DNA from: Rhizophagus irregularis
Taxonomy: Eukaryota > Glomeromycota > Glomeromycetes > Glomerales > Glomeraceae
NCBI RefSeq assembly: GCF_026210795.1
Contig: NC_089441.1
Span: forward strand, 3,100,001-3,164,000
Length of the DNA stretch: 64,000 nt
Reading direction: 5' to 3'
Notes under the pieces: generated by a model
The model's database searches: none
What the model saw: the letters and a program-made list of their open reading frames with translations, nothing else
What the model was told of the DNA's origin: nothing
Shown here: in pieces, positions 1 through 11,090 of the stretch
Layout of the letters: every line of letters begins with the position of its first letter
How positions within the stretch are numbered: position 1 is the stretch's first letter
Translations under genes and position numbers: made by a program

Positions 1-32
1 TGATTGTATAATCTACTTAACTGTTTTTGAGC

Positions 33-1979
33 TTAAATCGTATTAATATCTTTAATAGCGTAGCCCAATGATGAATGTATAATACTATTAGGAGTAGTAA
101 GTGGCAATGACGCTTTTCTTTTAAACATATATCTACAGGTAGAGTTTAATTTTTTTGTTTGAGAATTTGTCCAAACTAACAATTGTGCTTTATAGTCAAC
201 ATGAGGAATGATCACGTGATTATATATATATTTCATCTGCAAATCTGTTATTTGTTTGAAGCTAATTGTTTTATTATATCTTTTAATAATATCCTTACAC
301 TGATTAAAGACATAATTAGTTTTTAAGTCTAAATTAATCCAGACACCTAAAATTCTCACAGATTCTTTTGATGTTAATGGTTTAACCATTCTTTTTGACG
401 ATTCAAAATTAACTTCAACAATATCTTTATCTAACTTTTTATTCGTTATCATTTCAAACTTATCATAATTTGTTTGTATATTATTCATAATGTTGAATTC
501 ATCTGCAATTTTCAAGATCTGCTCTAACTGAGCTTTATTTTTAGTAATCCACGTGACGTCATTCATGTATGACTGTGATGATATATTGATCCTAAGTTTT
601 TCTTCTTGCTCAGATTGTATATTACTTTTAAAACAATGTTCAATTTCATATCTCATTTTTAATGAATTAATTTCTGCAAGCAATGGATCGTAATAAATTG
701 TCTATAGCAGCAGTGAAATGACCTCACCTTGATCTATTCCTATAATAGACGTATATTGTCTCGTTATTCCATTTTCTTTTATAACACTTTTTTTACTATT
801 CGTAAATAAGTTAATCATCAAACAGATCAAAACCTCTGGGATCTTAATTCTTTGCAATGCTAATCTAAGCATCTTAATATCTACCCTATTGTAAGCTTTA
901 GAGAGGTCCTGAAAAGTCAACCATAACTCTTTATTATTCTTCTTTGCATCTTCGATACAAGTATTAATGATTCTTAGAGGCACCTCTGTAGATCCACCAG
1001 GTAGTCCCGCGTGATTACCTCCCTTTAATATATTACGCTCTGCAATAACTTTAGATAATCTTTTTGTAATAATTTTCATTAACACTTTTCTTAAAGTTTC
1101 TAAAAGTATTATTGGTCTAGTTTTTGTTAATGAGTATTCCCAATCCATTATCTTCAGGATAAGGTATAATAACGCGTGTCTCCATTCTTCAGGGATATCA
1201 CCAACTTGTAAACATAAATTTGCTAATTTTAACGTGACACTTTTCATTGAAATTCCCATATGTTTGAGCATTTCATTCGATATCTGGGAGATTCCTAGTG
1301 CTTTATCATTTGCTAGCTGTCTAATCATATGGTCCCATTCACTCTTACTAATAGGTTGAATGACCTCGTTGTACCAACATTCATTTATATCTTGTTTCGG
1401 ACTATATTGACGAATCCATCTTCCTTTTAACTTTTCATTTGAATTCAACTTTTTTTCCGCAAATGATCTGAAATATTCGATCAACTCATTTTCTATCAAT
1501 TCCTCATCTGAAATTAATTGTTTTACTGAATTTTTTTCTATCACTATTTTATTCAGGACAATTTTACTTCTTTTTCTATTCAACGTAGAATCTAGAAACC
1601 TTTTTTTATTATCTTGTAGATCCTCACACTGTCGTTGGATATAAAACTTCATTTTCTCTTCTTTATATATTTTACTTTTTTCAGCAAAATTCACTTGAAC
1701 TAATTTAAAAACTATCTTGACTATTTCTTTAAACTCTTTTATATTTTTATCAAGCAGTCCATCTATGTCTATTGCAAACTTAAGACATATTTCTGTTATT
1801 GTTTCATAATGCTTTTCTATAAATTTTTTACACTCTCTATAATTAGTTAAATTTAAACTCATAATCTTTTTTTCTGTTAAATTTGTTAAGATATATGATA
1901 GTTTATGTAAAAATCTCTTATAAAACACAATTGTTTTTGGCAACACTTCTTTGTTTGGGTTACCTTTCTTTTTTGGCAA
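33..1979 (-). pseudogene. LINE reverse transcriptase domain (broken ORF2 part)
   Basis: Two open stretches (702-1979 and 33-683) are parts of one reverse transcriptase. The first holds the finger region with RPIILLETLRK, the GGSTE segment and motif A as FQDLSKAYNRVD; it ends near IDQGEVIS (motif B region). The reading then shifts frame and goes on with motif C, seen as YMNDVTW, where the family norm is an aromatic-x-D-D core. The first catalytic Asp is therefore Asn here. Known role of the family: target-primed reverse transcription at the nicked insertion site. Frameshift near 700 and a stop at about 33 show it cannot make an active enzyme. Confidence 0.88.
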
Positions 1980-2212
1980 TTCACTATTAGCTTTTTAAAC
2001 GTATCTCAAATTGTATTCCATATTCTATTTATATTATTGATTGAAATTTCTACGCTATTAATTATATCTTTTTCTTTATCCAATAACTTCTCTATTTTTT
2101 CTGCATATGTTTCCCATAATTGACTATCTATTTTCTTATAATCCACTTTCAAATTTTTATTATTATGTTTTTTCTTTTTGAATAATTGTTTTGTATGAAA
2201 CAGGTCATCTAT

Positions 2213-2998
2213 TTAGAAATATACTGTTACAGCTGAATGATCGGTTTCAAATATGTGAACTTTATTCGTAGACACATAGATAGTATCTGATACTAAATCT
2301 TCTGTAACCCACATATAATCAATTCTAGATTTTTTATCTGATCTATTCCATGTATTCAATGGTCTATCATGATATATTAAATTAATATCAACCATAACAT
2401 TCTTTTTTAATATTTGAAAAATACGATCTTTCCAAAAAATTTTTCGATTTGCTCTTTGTTGAGCTATCGCTGTATCATAGCTTGCATTAAAATCTCCAAC
2501 ACAAATTATTTTAGCTTGTAATTTTTTCTCAACTATTAAAATTTCTTCTAATTTCGTATAAAATTCCAAAATTTCATCTTTATAACTATTATTCAAAAAG
2601 TTATAAATTGCGATTATTGTGAAACAAATCTTTCCCTTCAACAGTAACGTAAGTTTTAAAGCTTGACCTTCAATGATATTTTTTTTTATAACATATTTTG
2701 CATAATCGTTATTCATTATAATCCTGACTCCAGTCGAAAAATGGTTGTCAGCGTCGTATGACCACCAAGTCGTTATATCCTTATAATCTTTATAAATCAT
2801 TTTCGCACTAGCAGTTTGAAGTTTTGTTTCTGTAACTATTAAACAACTAATCTTATTAATTTTCATATAATTTAAAACTTGTTCTTGCTTAAGTATTGTA
2901 TTTAGTCCTGATACATTAATTGTTGTTATCTTAAATGTATTTTTAATGTCTATAATACCATCAATAGATGGTCAAATATCTATAGGTTGTACTATCAT
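2213..2998 (-). pseudogene. LINE APE-type endonuclease domain (N-terminal ORF2)
   Basis: Exonuclease-endonuclease-phosphatase fold protein that in active LINEs nicks the target DNA. Visible landmarks are TETKLQ (metal-binding Glu region), GDFNASYD (Asp/Asn catalytic pair), SRIDYMWV and the C-terminal TDHSAV (catalytic Asp-His). The start at 2998 overlaps the ORF1 stop by ATGA. There is one stop soon after the start (near 2972, DI*PSIDG), then a second after VTVYF at 2213; both are consistent with C-to-T changes. The linker to the RT (2212-1980) is readable as lysine-rich protein but carries another stop and a one-base frameshift just before 1979. Confidence 0.85.
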
Positions 2999-5255
2999 TT
3001 TTGATTATATTGGGGGTTGGTTATTCCGTTATTGAATTCTCTAGCCCTGTTTTCATTGACATATGGTGTTTGATTATTCATATAAAGGTCAAATTTTCCT
3101 GTCATATTTGTTAACATACTAAACGCCTGATCCATTTTGGCTTCAAAATTATCTAATCGTTATGTATTTCCTTCTTGATTTTTTGGGGACGAAGGTGATG
3201 TACCCAGCGCAGTTGATGGTTCATATATGAACTTTTCTGTCTCAACTATTTTATTTACTTCACTATCTTCTTCCATAGGAGATAATGTACGAGTTTGTAC
3301 ATTTGGCAAAACATTTTTTTCAATATATATATCATGTGTTTGTTGAAATTCTTTTACCCTCTTATTATTATTATTCATGAACATATTATCATCTTTAGCA
3401 AACATTAGATCTACTTTTCTATTACTCAACATCTCAGCTTGATTAATATGATTAATTTCTAAATTTGAAACCCTCTCATTCAATTTTTGTATCATATTCA
3501 TGAATTTTTCCATTTGTCGTTCCAATCTATCCAGCCTATCACCCTCATTATTAACTGGTGTAGGATTAATATTCTGTTGATTCCAAGGTTTTCTTACTGG
3601 CTCTTGTGTTTCTTGTTGTTTTTCTTTTCCTTTGTAAGATTGAGATGGACCTTGACTTGAAGTTAAAACATTTGCTCTTACATTGGGTACTGTCTTAATT
3701 TTCTTTGCAGCCTCAGCATAACTTGAAAGACCTTGTAACGGCATTTCTTGTTTGACTTCTTCATCCCAATAGGACCCCGGATATCTAATATAAAGGTCAT
3801 AATGGACTTTTGCCAAAAACACCCTTTTTGCGAAACTCAAAAAATCGTTTTTTGTAAATATCTCAGCATCCAGTAATTCAATTTTAATGAACTTTTTTTT
3901 ATTTGTAGCCCTCATTTAGCTCTACAATTTAAAAAAAAGTTCATCAAAATTGGACCACTGGATGCCGAGATATTTACAAAAAACGATTTTTTGAGCCCTG
4001 AAAAATGGGCCAATCTGCCGAAAGTGTGACTTATGACCTGTTTTGGAGATATCCGGGGTCCTATCCCAATTGTACATACCTTCTGACTTATCAGGTTGAT
4101 ATTGTGAATTTCTAGGGAATAATGGTCTGAACCCCATACTTGGTTTGGATGCTTTTACTCCATATCTACTATAAATCTGTTGATATACTTCATGTGTTGA
4201 TGACATGTTTCTTTTCCTTTGATTTTCTGGACATGTTCTGACTCGATGATAAAGAGAACCACATACATGGCACGTGACTGCATCATAATTAATGAAAACT
4301 AAGCCTCGATTGTTAAAAGAGAATTTCTTTCCTAGGGTATTATTAAGATCGTTCTCATTATCAAAAAAGACAAATGCGAACCTTTCTTTCTCATAATTTT
4401 TTGAAAACCTATTCTTAGGTACGAAACATGATTTTGCCTTTATTTGTATGATAATATCTTTCAAATCTGCAGCATATGTACCTATCATACGGGTAAATTA
4501 GCTAATTTCAACCCATATTTAAACCGTAAATTCCTTTCGTCCTTGGTTAAGTTAGATGGAAAAATCCTAAACGCGTATTTGCAAAATCTCAATGACCATA
4601 AGTCTTTAAATTTTTCTTCCACTTGTTTACCGTTGAATCTAACTACTACTTTATAGTATAAATTTTCAACATTAAATTTGAGGGTTTTAATTGGTCCAAA
4701 ACTTTTCAAATATACTTCTAACATCTGCTTGTCCACATCTAGTGAAACATCCCAGATTTTAATTTCATAATCATTAAGATTATCATGTTGCTGATTGTTG
4801 ATTACTTCCAATTTAGCAAATCTTACATCATTATCATCTGCAATTTTCTTGGCACAAACTTCAGCCGCTTGTGCTTCCATTTCATATGTTGCTCGAATCA
4901 CCTTAATACCTTTAATGGCAGTTGGTGCCAACGAGATTAGCCCAAGCACATCCGAAATTTTCCTATATACGAAATTTTTCTTGGCAATAATATTATCGCC
5001 TGGAAGACTATCTTGCGGAATAAAAATACTAAAACGTTGAGACTTCTTAATAATAGTTCAACCATCATCTTTCTTCGCTTCTTTAGAGGTTGTATTCTGA
5101 CCAGGGTGACTTGCGTTAATTTGAGCATGCATAGAGGCATTTAGCCTTACGTTAGTATTACTATTCGTCTGTATGGGTTATTGAGCTATCGAAGAGCTCG
5201 TCGAAGCAGCCGAAGTGCTACTTCCTGAAGGTTAGGTAAATTCTACCCCTTCCAT
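2995..5255 (-). pseudogene. LINE ORF1 protein, RRM-like/CCHC, interrupted
   Basis: Nucleic-acid-binding ORF1 of copy A. Reading from 5255 (MEGVEFT) one frame runs to 4485 with only three stops: TAA at 5234-5232, TAA at 5180-5178 and TGA at 5060-5058, each one C-to-T change away from Gln or Arg. It covers two RRM-like stretches (about 4485-4800 and 4300-4480). A frameshift at 4485 leads into a CCHC knuckle, CHVCGSLYHRVRTC, near 4225-4275. A MITE then splits the frame at 4062/3771. Beyond it follow a coiled coil (RLERQMEKFMNMIQKLNERV) and a low-complexity tail, with one more TAA at about 3162 before the ORF1 stop at 2995. Confidence 0.82.
3771..4062. mobile_element. Palindromic MITE, AGGACCCCGG ends, 8-bp TSD, inside LINE ORF1
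   Basis: Nearly the whole 292 bp is an inverted repeat with arms of about 145 bp. Ends are AGGACCCCGGATATC and GATATCCGGGGTCCT. The element is flanked by an exact 8-bp direct repeat ATCCCAAT at 3763-3770 and 4063-4070, as expected for a hAT-type insertion. It breaks the LINE ORF1 after the codons for YNW/DEEV, so it came after the LINE. The apparent ORF start at 3915 is inside the MITE and is not a gene. Confidence 0.92.
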
Positions 5256-5434
5256 ATTACTCTTCCCAAATTCTATAACAAAAAAACAATATTTTTTATG
5301 ACTTAAATGATAATAAATGAAAAATATTTCTTCAAACTACTAGTGCGAAATTTGTGACCGAACAATTGGCGGGAAGAGTTTTTCCAGTATTTTAACTCCT
5401 TAAATATTATACATAATAATTAGTATTATATAAT
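5256..5434. other. LINE copy A upstream flank
   Basis: AT-rich sequence directly upstream of the LINE ORF1 start. It may include LINE 5' UTR. The insertion boundary and a target duplication could not be seen. Confidence 0.4.
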
Positions 5435-5917
5435 TATTTTGGCTTCTAGTGATTCAATTTGAACAAACTTTTTTTTGTTTTGTAAAACTAGATTTATAGA
5501 ACTAAATGAGTGCTATAAATTAAAAAAAAGTTTATTAAAATTGGATCACTAGAAGTCAAGATAATTGCATTATAATAATTATTATAATGTAAATACAAAT
5601 ATCTTGGCTTCTAGTGATTCAATTTGGACAATCTTTTTTTTATTTTGTAAAGCTAGATTTATAGAGCTAAATAAGATCTATAAATTAAAAAAAGTTTATT
5701 AAAATTGGATCACTAAAAGTCAAGATAATTGCATTATAATAATTATTATAATGTAAATACAAATATCTTGGCTTCTAGTGATTCAATTTGGACAAACTTT
5801 TTTTTGTTTTGTAAAGCTAGATTTATAGAGCTAAATGAGACCTATAAATTAAAAAAAAGTTTATTAAAATTGGATCACTAGAAGTCAAGATAATTGCATT
5901 ATAATAATTATATAAAA
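5435..5917. repeat. Three tandem copies of a ~165-bp palindromic unit
   Basis: The unit begins GGCTTCTAGTGATTCAATTT at 5441, 5606 and 5770 (spacing 165 and 164). Each unit is itself an inverted repeat: the second half ends AAATTGGATCACTAGAAG. The phrase TTCATCAAAATTGGACCACT of the MITE at 3771-4062 is a relative of the arm. Confidence 0.88.
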
Positions 5918-5959
5918 ATAATTAAATTACTTACATCTATCTTCTATATATTAAAAAAC

Positions 5960-6330
5960 ACTGCAATCACGTGGGCGTTATGTTTAGATTAACCATATAA
6001 ATAAGTCATTTGAATTGTGTAACCCTACTCCTATTCGTCGCCAATGTTACACAAGACCAAAAAAGGAAATTTTTATTTCTGGCAAAAAACTGAAATTTTG
6101 GGTTACACAGAATTCCATAAAAGGAAATTGACAGTTACGCGGATTTCCAAAAAAAGGAAATTTTATCTTCTGTTACTTTTCAGAGAAATTAAAAAATTGT
6201 GTTGCTCAAATTTCCCAAAAAGGATTCTTTGCAGATCTTTTAATTCTGGCCAGAATTATGCCATTTTAATACATATTAACCGTTGTCATAGACAACGGGT
6301 GAACACTAGTTTATATTTAGATATATAAAT
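5960..6330. repeat. Dispersed promoter-like block plus AAAAAGGAAATTTT repeats
   Basis: Begins with ATCACGTGGGCG, then ATGTTTAGATTAACC, ATATAAATAA and TTGTGTAACCCTACTCC. The same order occurs at 48907-48970 (reverse) and 52046-52100. From 6058 several AAAAAGGAAATTTT-type phrases follow at irregular spacing, ending in TTCTGGCCAGAATTATG at 6245. An ORF of 94 codons at 6044-6328 covers these repeats; I do not believe it is a gene. Confidence 0.5.
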
Positions 6331-7739
6331 GTCACGTGATATATATAGACCTAATCTGAAGCCCACCCCTTTTCAAATCAGCTGATTTCTGGCACGCCCC
6401 TTATCATACTAATTTTTATATCTTTTATTGTAAAATACATCTAATAATAATAAATAGTAGCAGTATAGTAAATTTAGCAGAATTTTTAATGAATGTAAAA
6501 AGTAAAAAGCCAAGTACTTTAAAATGAAGCTGAATTAATGACTATTCAGCAGACATCACATATATAACTTACATTTGAGTTTTAGCAAATTCAATCAAAA
6601 TTAATTAAATTCATAATTTTAGATAGCAAATTGATTGAAAATTAATTAATAGTTATAATTATGAGTTTTAGCAAATTGTATTGATTTTACAAAATCATTT
6701 TATATTTAAGCAAATTGGAACTTTTTTTTTTAACTTCTATAGATAATATTTTAAAAATATTAGTTTTGAGGTCCAGTTATATTTTGGCCAAAATTAAGTA
6801 TAATTCCGGCCAAAATTGAACATAATGCAGGCCAAAAACCATCTGATTAGTTTCGCAACATTTTATTTTTTAATAATTATCTATATTTAATTTATTATTT
6901 TTATTATCGCCATTTTCAAAATGATACGACCTTATAACAATCATCAAATAAAAAAAAACCACTGATTTTTATGAATATTTTCAATTTAACAAATGTAAGG
7001 TGCTCTTTCTTTATGATTACTTACAATTTCCCAGCAGTACTTGTGCCGGTAGGCTCACTTGCATCTTTTTTTTAAGTTTTAGAACAAGTTATTATATACT
7101 ATTTAGAGTTTCTTTTGCTTAAAGTTTGCGATTTTTATAGATTATTACCAATTTCTCTGAATTTTCAATTAGAAGTTTTTCTGACAAGATCTTTCAAATT
7201 GCACGTGCTTTTAGTGAAGACCTGAAATGGAGAATAGTTTTTCTTTATTATAATGGACATAATTGTGAAAAAATAGCTATATATTAGTAAGATTATTACT
7301 ATTAAAAAAGTTCTACAGTGCATATAACTTAGTTCCAGCAATTAAATTTGATGAAATTTAAATCACTACTATTCATTCAAAAAAAAAGATAAACATAAAG
7401 TATAAACATACAATGATAAACCAGATTAAGCTTAATAAAACTATGTTTTTAAATTTCCTGTAAAGTATTTTTTAATAAAGTAGTAGCAATTCGAAAGTTG
7501 AAATATTTTACTATTGAATTAAATATTTGGCCATTATATTCTAACCAGAATTACATATAAATCTGGCCAAAATTACTTTCGTTTGCTAAAATTATATATA
7601 ATTCTGGCTAGAATTAAGAATTATGACTTAAATTAAATAAATCTGACCAATAAAATTATAGGGTTAAGTATTACATAATATAAAAAATTTGGCCGCTTAA
7701 AAATTTTTTTGTTGGGACTAGGTTGTATGCACTGTACAA
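6331..7739. other. AT-rich intergenic stretch
   Basis: No gene seen. The phrase GGCCAAAATT/GGCCAGAATT recurs at 6784, 6810, 6828, 7568 and 7603. GATTTT/AAATTG low-complexity sequence fills the rest. Confidence 0.6.
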
Positions 7740-7744
7740 ATTTA

Positions 7745-8792
7745 TATGCGATGGGGTGCAGTAGTAGATCTATAGAAAAAGCCACCAAGACATAATAAAA
7801 TACTAACTCGGGATGATATGAAAATATTTACAAGGCTATATTGAGGATTTCATGTCTTTCATAATATTTTTTTAAAAAAAATACTCACCTTTTATCACAA
7901 TTTAGATATTACAAGAATTAGTTAAAGATAAAATTGATTGGTATTTAGATGAATTAGTTGAAGAACTTGAGTTACGAATAGGTAAACTAGTTTCTATTCC
8001 AACTTTTTGGCAATCATTGGTTTATTGTAGAATTAATAGGAAAAAGGTAAATTTTAGTAATTCAAATACTATATTGCGTGATTTATTTACTATTTTTTTT
8101 TTACTATTTCAGCTAGTACATCGTGCAGCTTATGAGCGAAATAAACTTCTCTGAAGTACATTTATTGCAAAAGTTGACGTAATATATGCTCGAACAGCTT
8201 ATATTTACTACTGTTTCTTCAAAAGATGAGCGTACTTTATCTCGTATATGGGTATTTCCTTAAAAATACATTTGCAACTAAAAAGAATGTATTTATGCGC
8301 AGTATACGATATACTATACTATCTGCTTTATTATTACAAGGCATTTATATTGCAGTAGATATAATGGAAGGCAGTTGTATAAAGGAAAAATTTAGAGAAT
8401 TTGTTATTTCAAATGTAATAGGTAAAATTTTATGATAAAAATTATTTTTTCATAATTTTTATTCAATTGTCTTATCTTCCTTATTTAGGTTCCTCAAATG
8501 AATGCATATTCTTCTGAATACAGTGTTCTTGTACTTGATAATGCACGAATTCATCATGACAAAGATCTTATAGAATATATTGAATCTTTTGGTAGGCGTG
8601 TTGAATTTTTACCCCTTATTCCCTGATTTCAACCCTATAGAATTTAGTTTTTCTGTTATAAAGTCATTTTTACAAAAATATAGAGATTTTGTTAATTCAT
8701 GTAGTAATCCTAGATACCCTCTTCTTATTGCATGCACTCAGATTACTTCAAATATGGTGGCAAAATTTTTTGAAGATTCAATTTATATGTAA
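7745..8792 (+). pseudogene. IS630/Tc1-mariner-like transposase, degenerate
   Basis: Pieces of one DDE transposase can be read in several frames. About 7770: KPPRHNKILTRDDMK, the helix-turn-helix linker. 7902-8045: LQELVKDKIDWYLDELVEEL and then SIPTFWQSLVYCRINRKK, the second DNA-binding region. 8112-8180: LVHRAAYERNKLL, broken by a TGA. 8325-8420: YIAVDIMEG. 8495-8600: SVLVLDNARIHHDKDLIEYI, with the second catalytic Asp (LDNA). After a frameshift, FPDFNPIEFSFSVIKSFLQK holds the third catalytic acidic residue in NPIE. Two short introns seem to remain (8046-8111, 8422-8490). Multiple stops and frame changes show it is dead. Ends of the element were not found. Confidence 0.85.
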
Positions 8793-8989
8793 TATATATA
8801 AATTTTAGATATTTATATAGAAATGTATAAATTCAAATAAAAAAAATTTAATAATTGATAATTGCAAATTGATTTTTTATTATCATTATTGTAAAATTAG
8901 AAAATTAAACTTGAAATATAACATATTACTAATTATTATTATTTATCTATTATAATGTTGTACTGCAGCTCTAATTGCTTTGCGCCACC

Positions 8990-9232
8990 TAAGGTTGCTT
9001 GTCTAAACCTCTTCAAAATCTTACGATTAGTTTCATCAAAATTTTACTATAGATTTATTATAGTTTCGGCAGAGTTTCAGCAGTTTCGGCATTTATAATA
9101 AGTTTCGGCAGTTTCACTTTTCTCCAAAGTTTCGCCAGTTTTTTAATATAACTTTAATATAGTTTCGGCAGAATTTCGCTTTTTGGTGAAATGCCATCTT
9201 GTCTAAACCCTAGATTTCGGCAAGCAACTTTA
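8990..9232. mobile_element. MITE with TAAGGTTGCTTG ends, 8-bp TSD
   Basis: Ends TAAGGTTGCTTG and CAAGCAACTTTA form the terminal inverted repeat. Direct repeat GCGCCACC at 8982-8989 and 9233-9240 is exact. The interior of this 243-bp element is dominated by repeated AGTTTCGGCAG phrases. It splits the terminal exon of the SAM-like pseudogene. Confidence 0.9.
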
Positions 9233-10598
9233 GCGCCACCCAATTTTCTTCACTTCTAATTGGTCAAATTCAGTATCAGTAAGATCATAAATTTGACTCA
9301 CAGAAATACGTTCATCTTCAAATATTTTTTTAAAACTAGCAAATTCTCCAGTACTATCAGATCCATCCAATTTGGCAAAGAATTCATCAAGAGAAGGAGC
9401 TGCTTGTTTTGGAGAAGATAATGGTGAATTTACAGAATTATTTATGTTTGAGTTTTGGTCATTTGTGGTAATATAGTGAAAAAAAAGGGCATCATATTGG
9501 AATTTGGATTGGTAGAGGTTGAAGGTGTTTTAGATTTTTCCTTAATACTATTTGATTGCGTAAAAATTGGTAAATTTGGCATTTTGGTATTGTTAACTGT
9601 ACCTCAAATCTAAAAATAAATAAATAATAATTATTTAAATAATTTGACAGTTAATATAAATTAATAAATAATTACAATTTCCTTGACCTAGCATTGAAGA
9701 TGCATTGCAGTGAGCTTTGTATATCTTTTGTTATCAATAAAGCATGTATCATGTTGATCACATCTGTATTGCTCTTTTAATTCACGAATTACATAACCTT
9801 CTTGTTGTATTACTTCAGAAAAATCAGCCAGTTTTGGAACTGAATTTTTTTTTTATGTACATCCACATTTTCACTTCCAGATTCTTCAGAATCTAACACT
9901 AAACCTCTCTAAAAAAAATACAAAAAATGTAATATCATTTTGACATAAAAATATACAATAACACTAGTAATTTTACCTTTCTTTTTGATTGTTTGTCTAT
10001 CTTCTTTTTCTTCTTTAAAGACACCATAATTGTCATGTTTTTTTTCCCATCTGATAATTTTTTGTAATCTGAAAAAAATTTTTTGTAATCTTGCATATCT
10101 ACTAATTGTGTCCCAAATACTGCAATTTTTTCTGGCTTAAATGTAATCAGATAATCCAAATGTATGATTTCATCATCACCAATTAATTTCTTAACGTAAT
10201 GATGAACATCAACGAGAATATCATCTAATGATAATACTTCTATTTCCATCCATTTTGATGGTAATGCCGCACTATTAAAAGGTTTTATTACAAGATTGAA
10301 TGAAATTGTTTGCACTATTTCTTCTAGATTAATTGTTTCATATTCATTGATTAGTTCATTATTTGCTAAATTATTTTCATTTGAATCAATTTTTTTTAAG
10401 TTAGGAGTGGATTTTTTTCTTTGAAGGCACTATTACATGAAGAATAAAAAGTAAAATTGAATTTTGTATTGGTATCTAAGAAATAATTAAACCGAAAAAT
10501 ACTTTCTTGAATATATTCAAATTGTTTAGATGGTAAGTTAGGTGTTGAAACTCGAGGATATGCAACTTTTACTCTTTCAGTTCAGTTTTTTTTATTTG

Positions 10599-11090
10599 CA
10601 CAGGTCAAAAAGTGAAAAATCAGGCATCAATCAGTCACCAATCGGTCACCAATCAGGTATCTGATTGGTGACCGATTGGTGACCGATTGGCATTTTCGCC
10701 AAATACCATCACCAATCAGGCAGTTTGCTAACTTTTGATCCAGTGATCAGAAAAGAATGAAATATAGCTCATTAAAATCGTCTCAACAAGACGAATCTAA
10801 TGGTAGTAAAATCGCATTTCTAGGATTAATAGTTAATAAAAAATTAAATAAAATATAAATGATACATTTTTATTTTTATATTTTACTTAATTTCTCATCA
10901 AGTATTAATCCTAGAAATACGATTTTACTACCATTAGATTCGTCATGTTCGGACGATTCCAATGAGCTATATTTCATCTTTTTCTAATCACTGGATCAAA
11001 AGTTAGCAAACTGCCTGATTGGTGACGGTATTTGGCGAAAATGCCAATCAGGCACCGATTGGTGCCTGATTTTTCACTTTTCAACCTGTG
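10599..11090. mobile_element. MITE with CACAGGT ends carrying the 33-bp module
   Basis: Ends CACAGGTCAAAAAGTGAAAA and TTTTCACTTTTCAACCTGTG match with few changes. Subterminal CACCAATC/GATTGGTG repeats follow. The interior (10730-10990) is an inverted repeat with the GTCTCAACAAGACGAATCTAA module in both arms. The flanking 8-mers TTTATTTG and TTGGTTTG agree at 6 of 8 positions, so the target duplication is only probable. It splits the 5' part of the SAM-like pseudogene. Confidence 0.82.

Larger units (their letters stand above)
1..5255 (-). mobile_element. Non-LTR retrotransposon (LINE), decayed, copy A
   Basis: A minus-strand LINE that begins near 5255 and continues past the left window edge. 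Order in the reading direction: ORF1 (RRM-like part, CCHC knuckle, coiled coil), APE-type endonuclease, reverse transcriptase. ORF1 stop and ORF2 start overlap as ATGA at 2998-2995, which would suit termination-reinitiation of translation. The copy is dead: several in-frame stops, frameshifts, an altered RT catalytic motif and a MITE inserted in ORF1. RNase H and the 3' end are outside the window. Family assignment is firm; clade is not determined. Confidence 0.9.

Noticed and set aside
4444-5040. Plus-strand ORFs opposite LINE ORF1
   Set aside because: They are shadows of the ORF1 frame on the other strand.
6044-6328. 94-codon ORF
   Set aside because: It covers repeated AAAAAGGAAATTTT phrases; no splice context and no recognisable protein.
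8226-8435. 69-codon ORF as a separate gene
   Set aside because: It is a section of the IS630-like transposase pseudogene (contains YIAVDIMEG).
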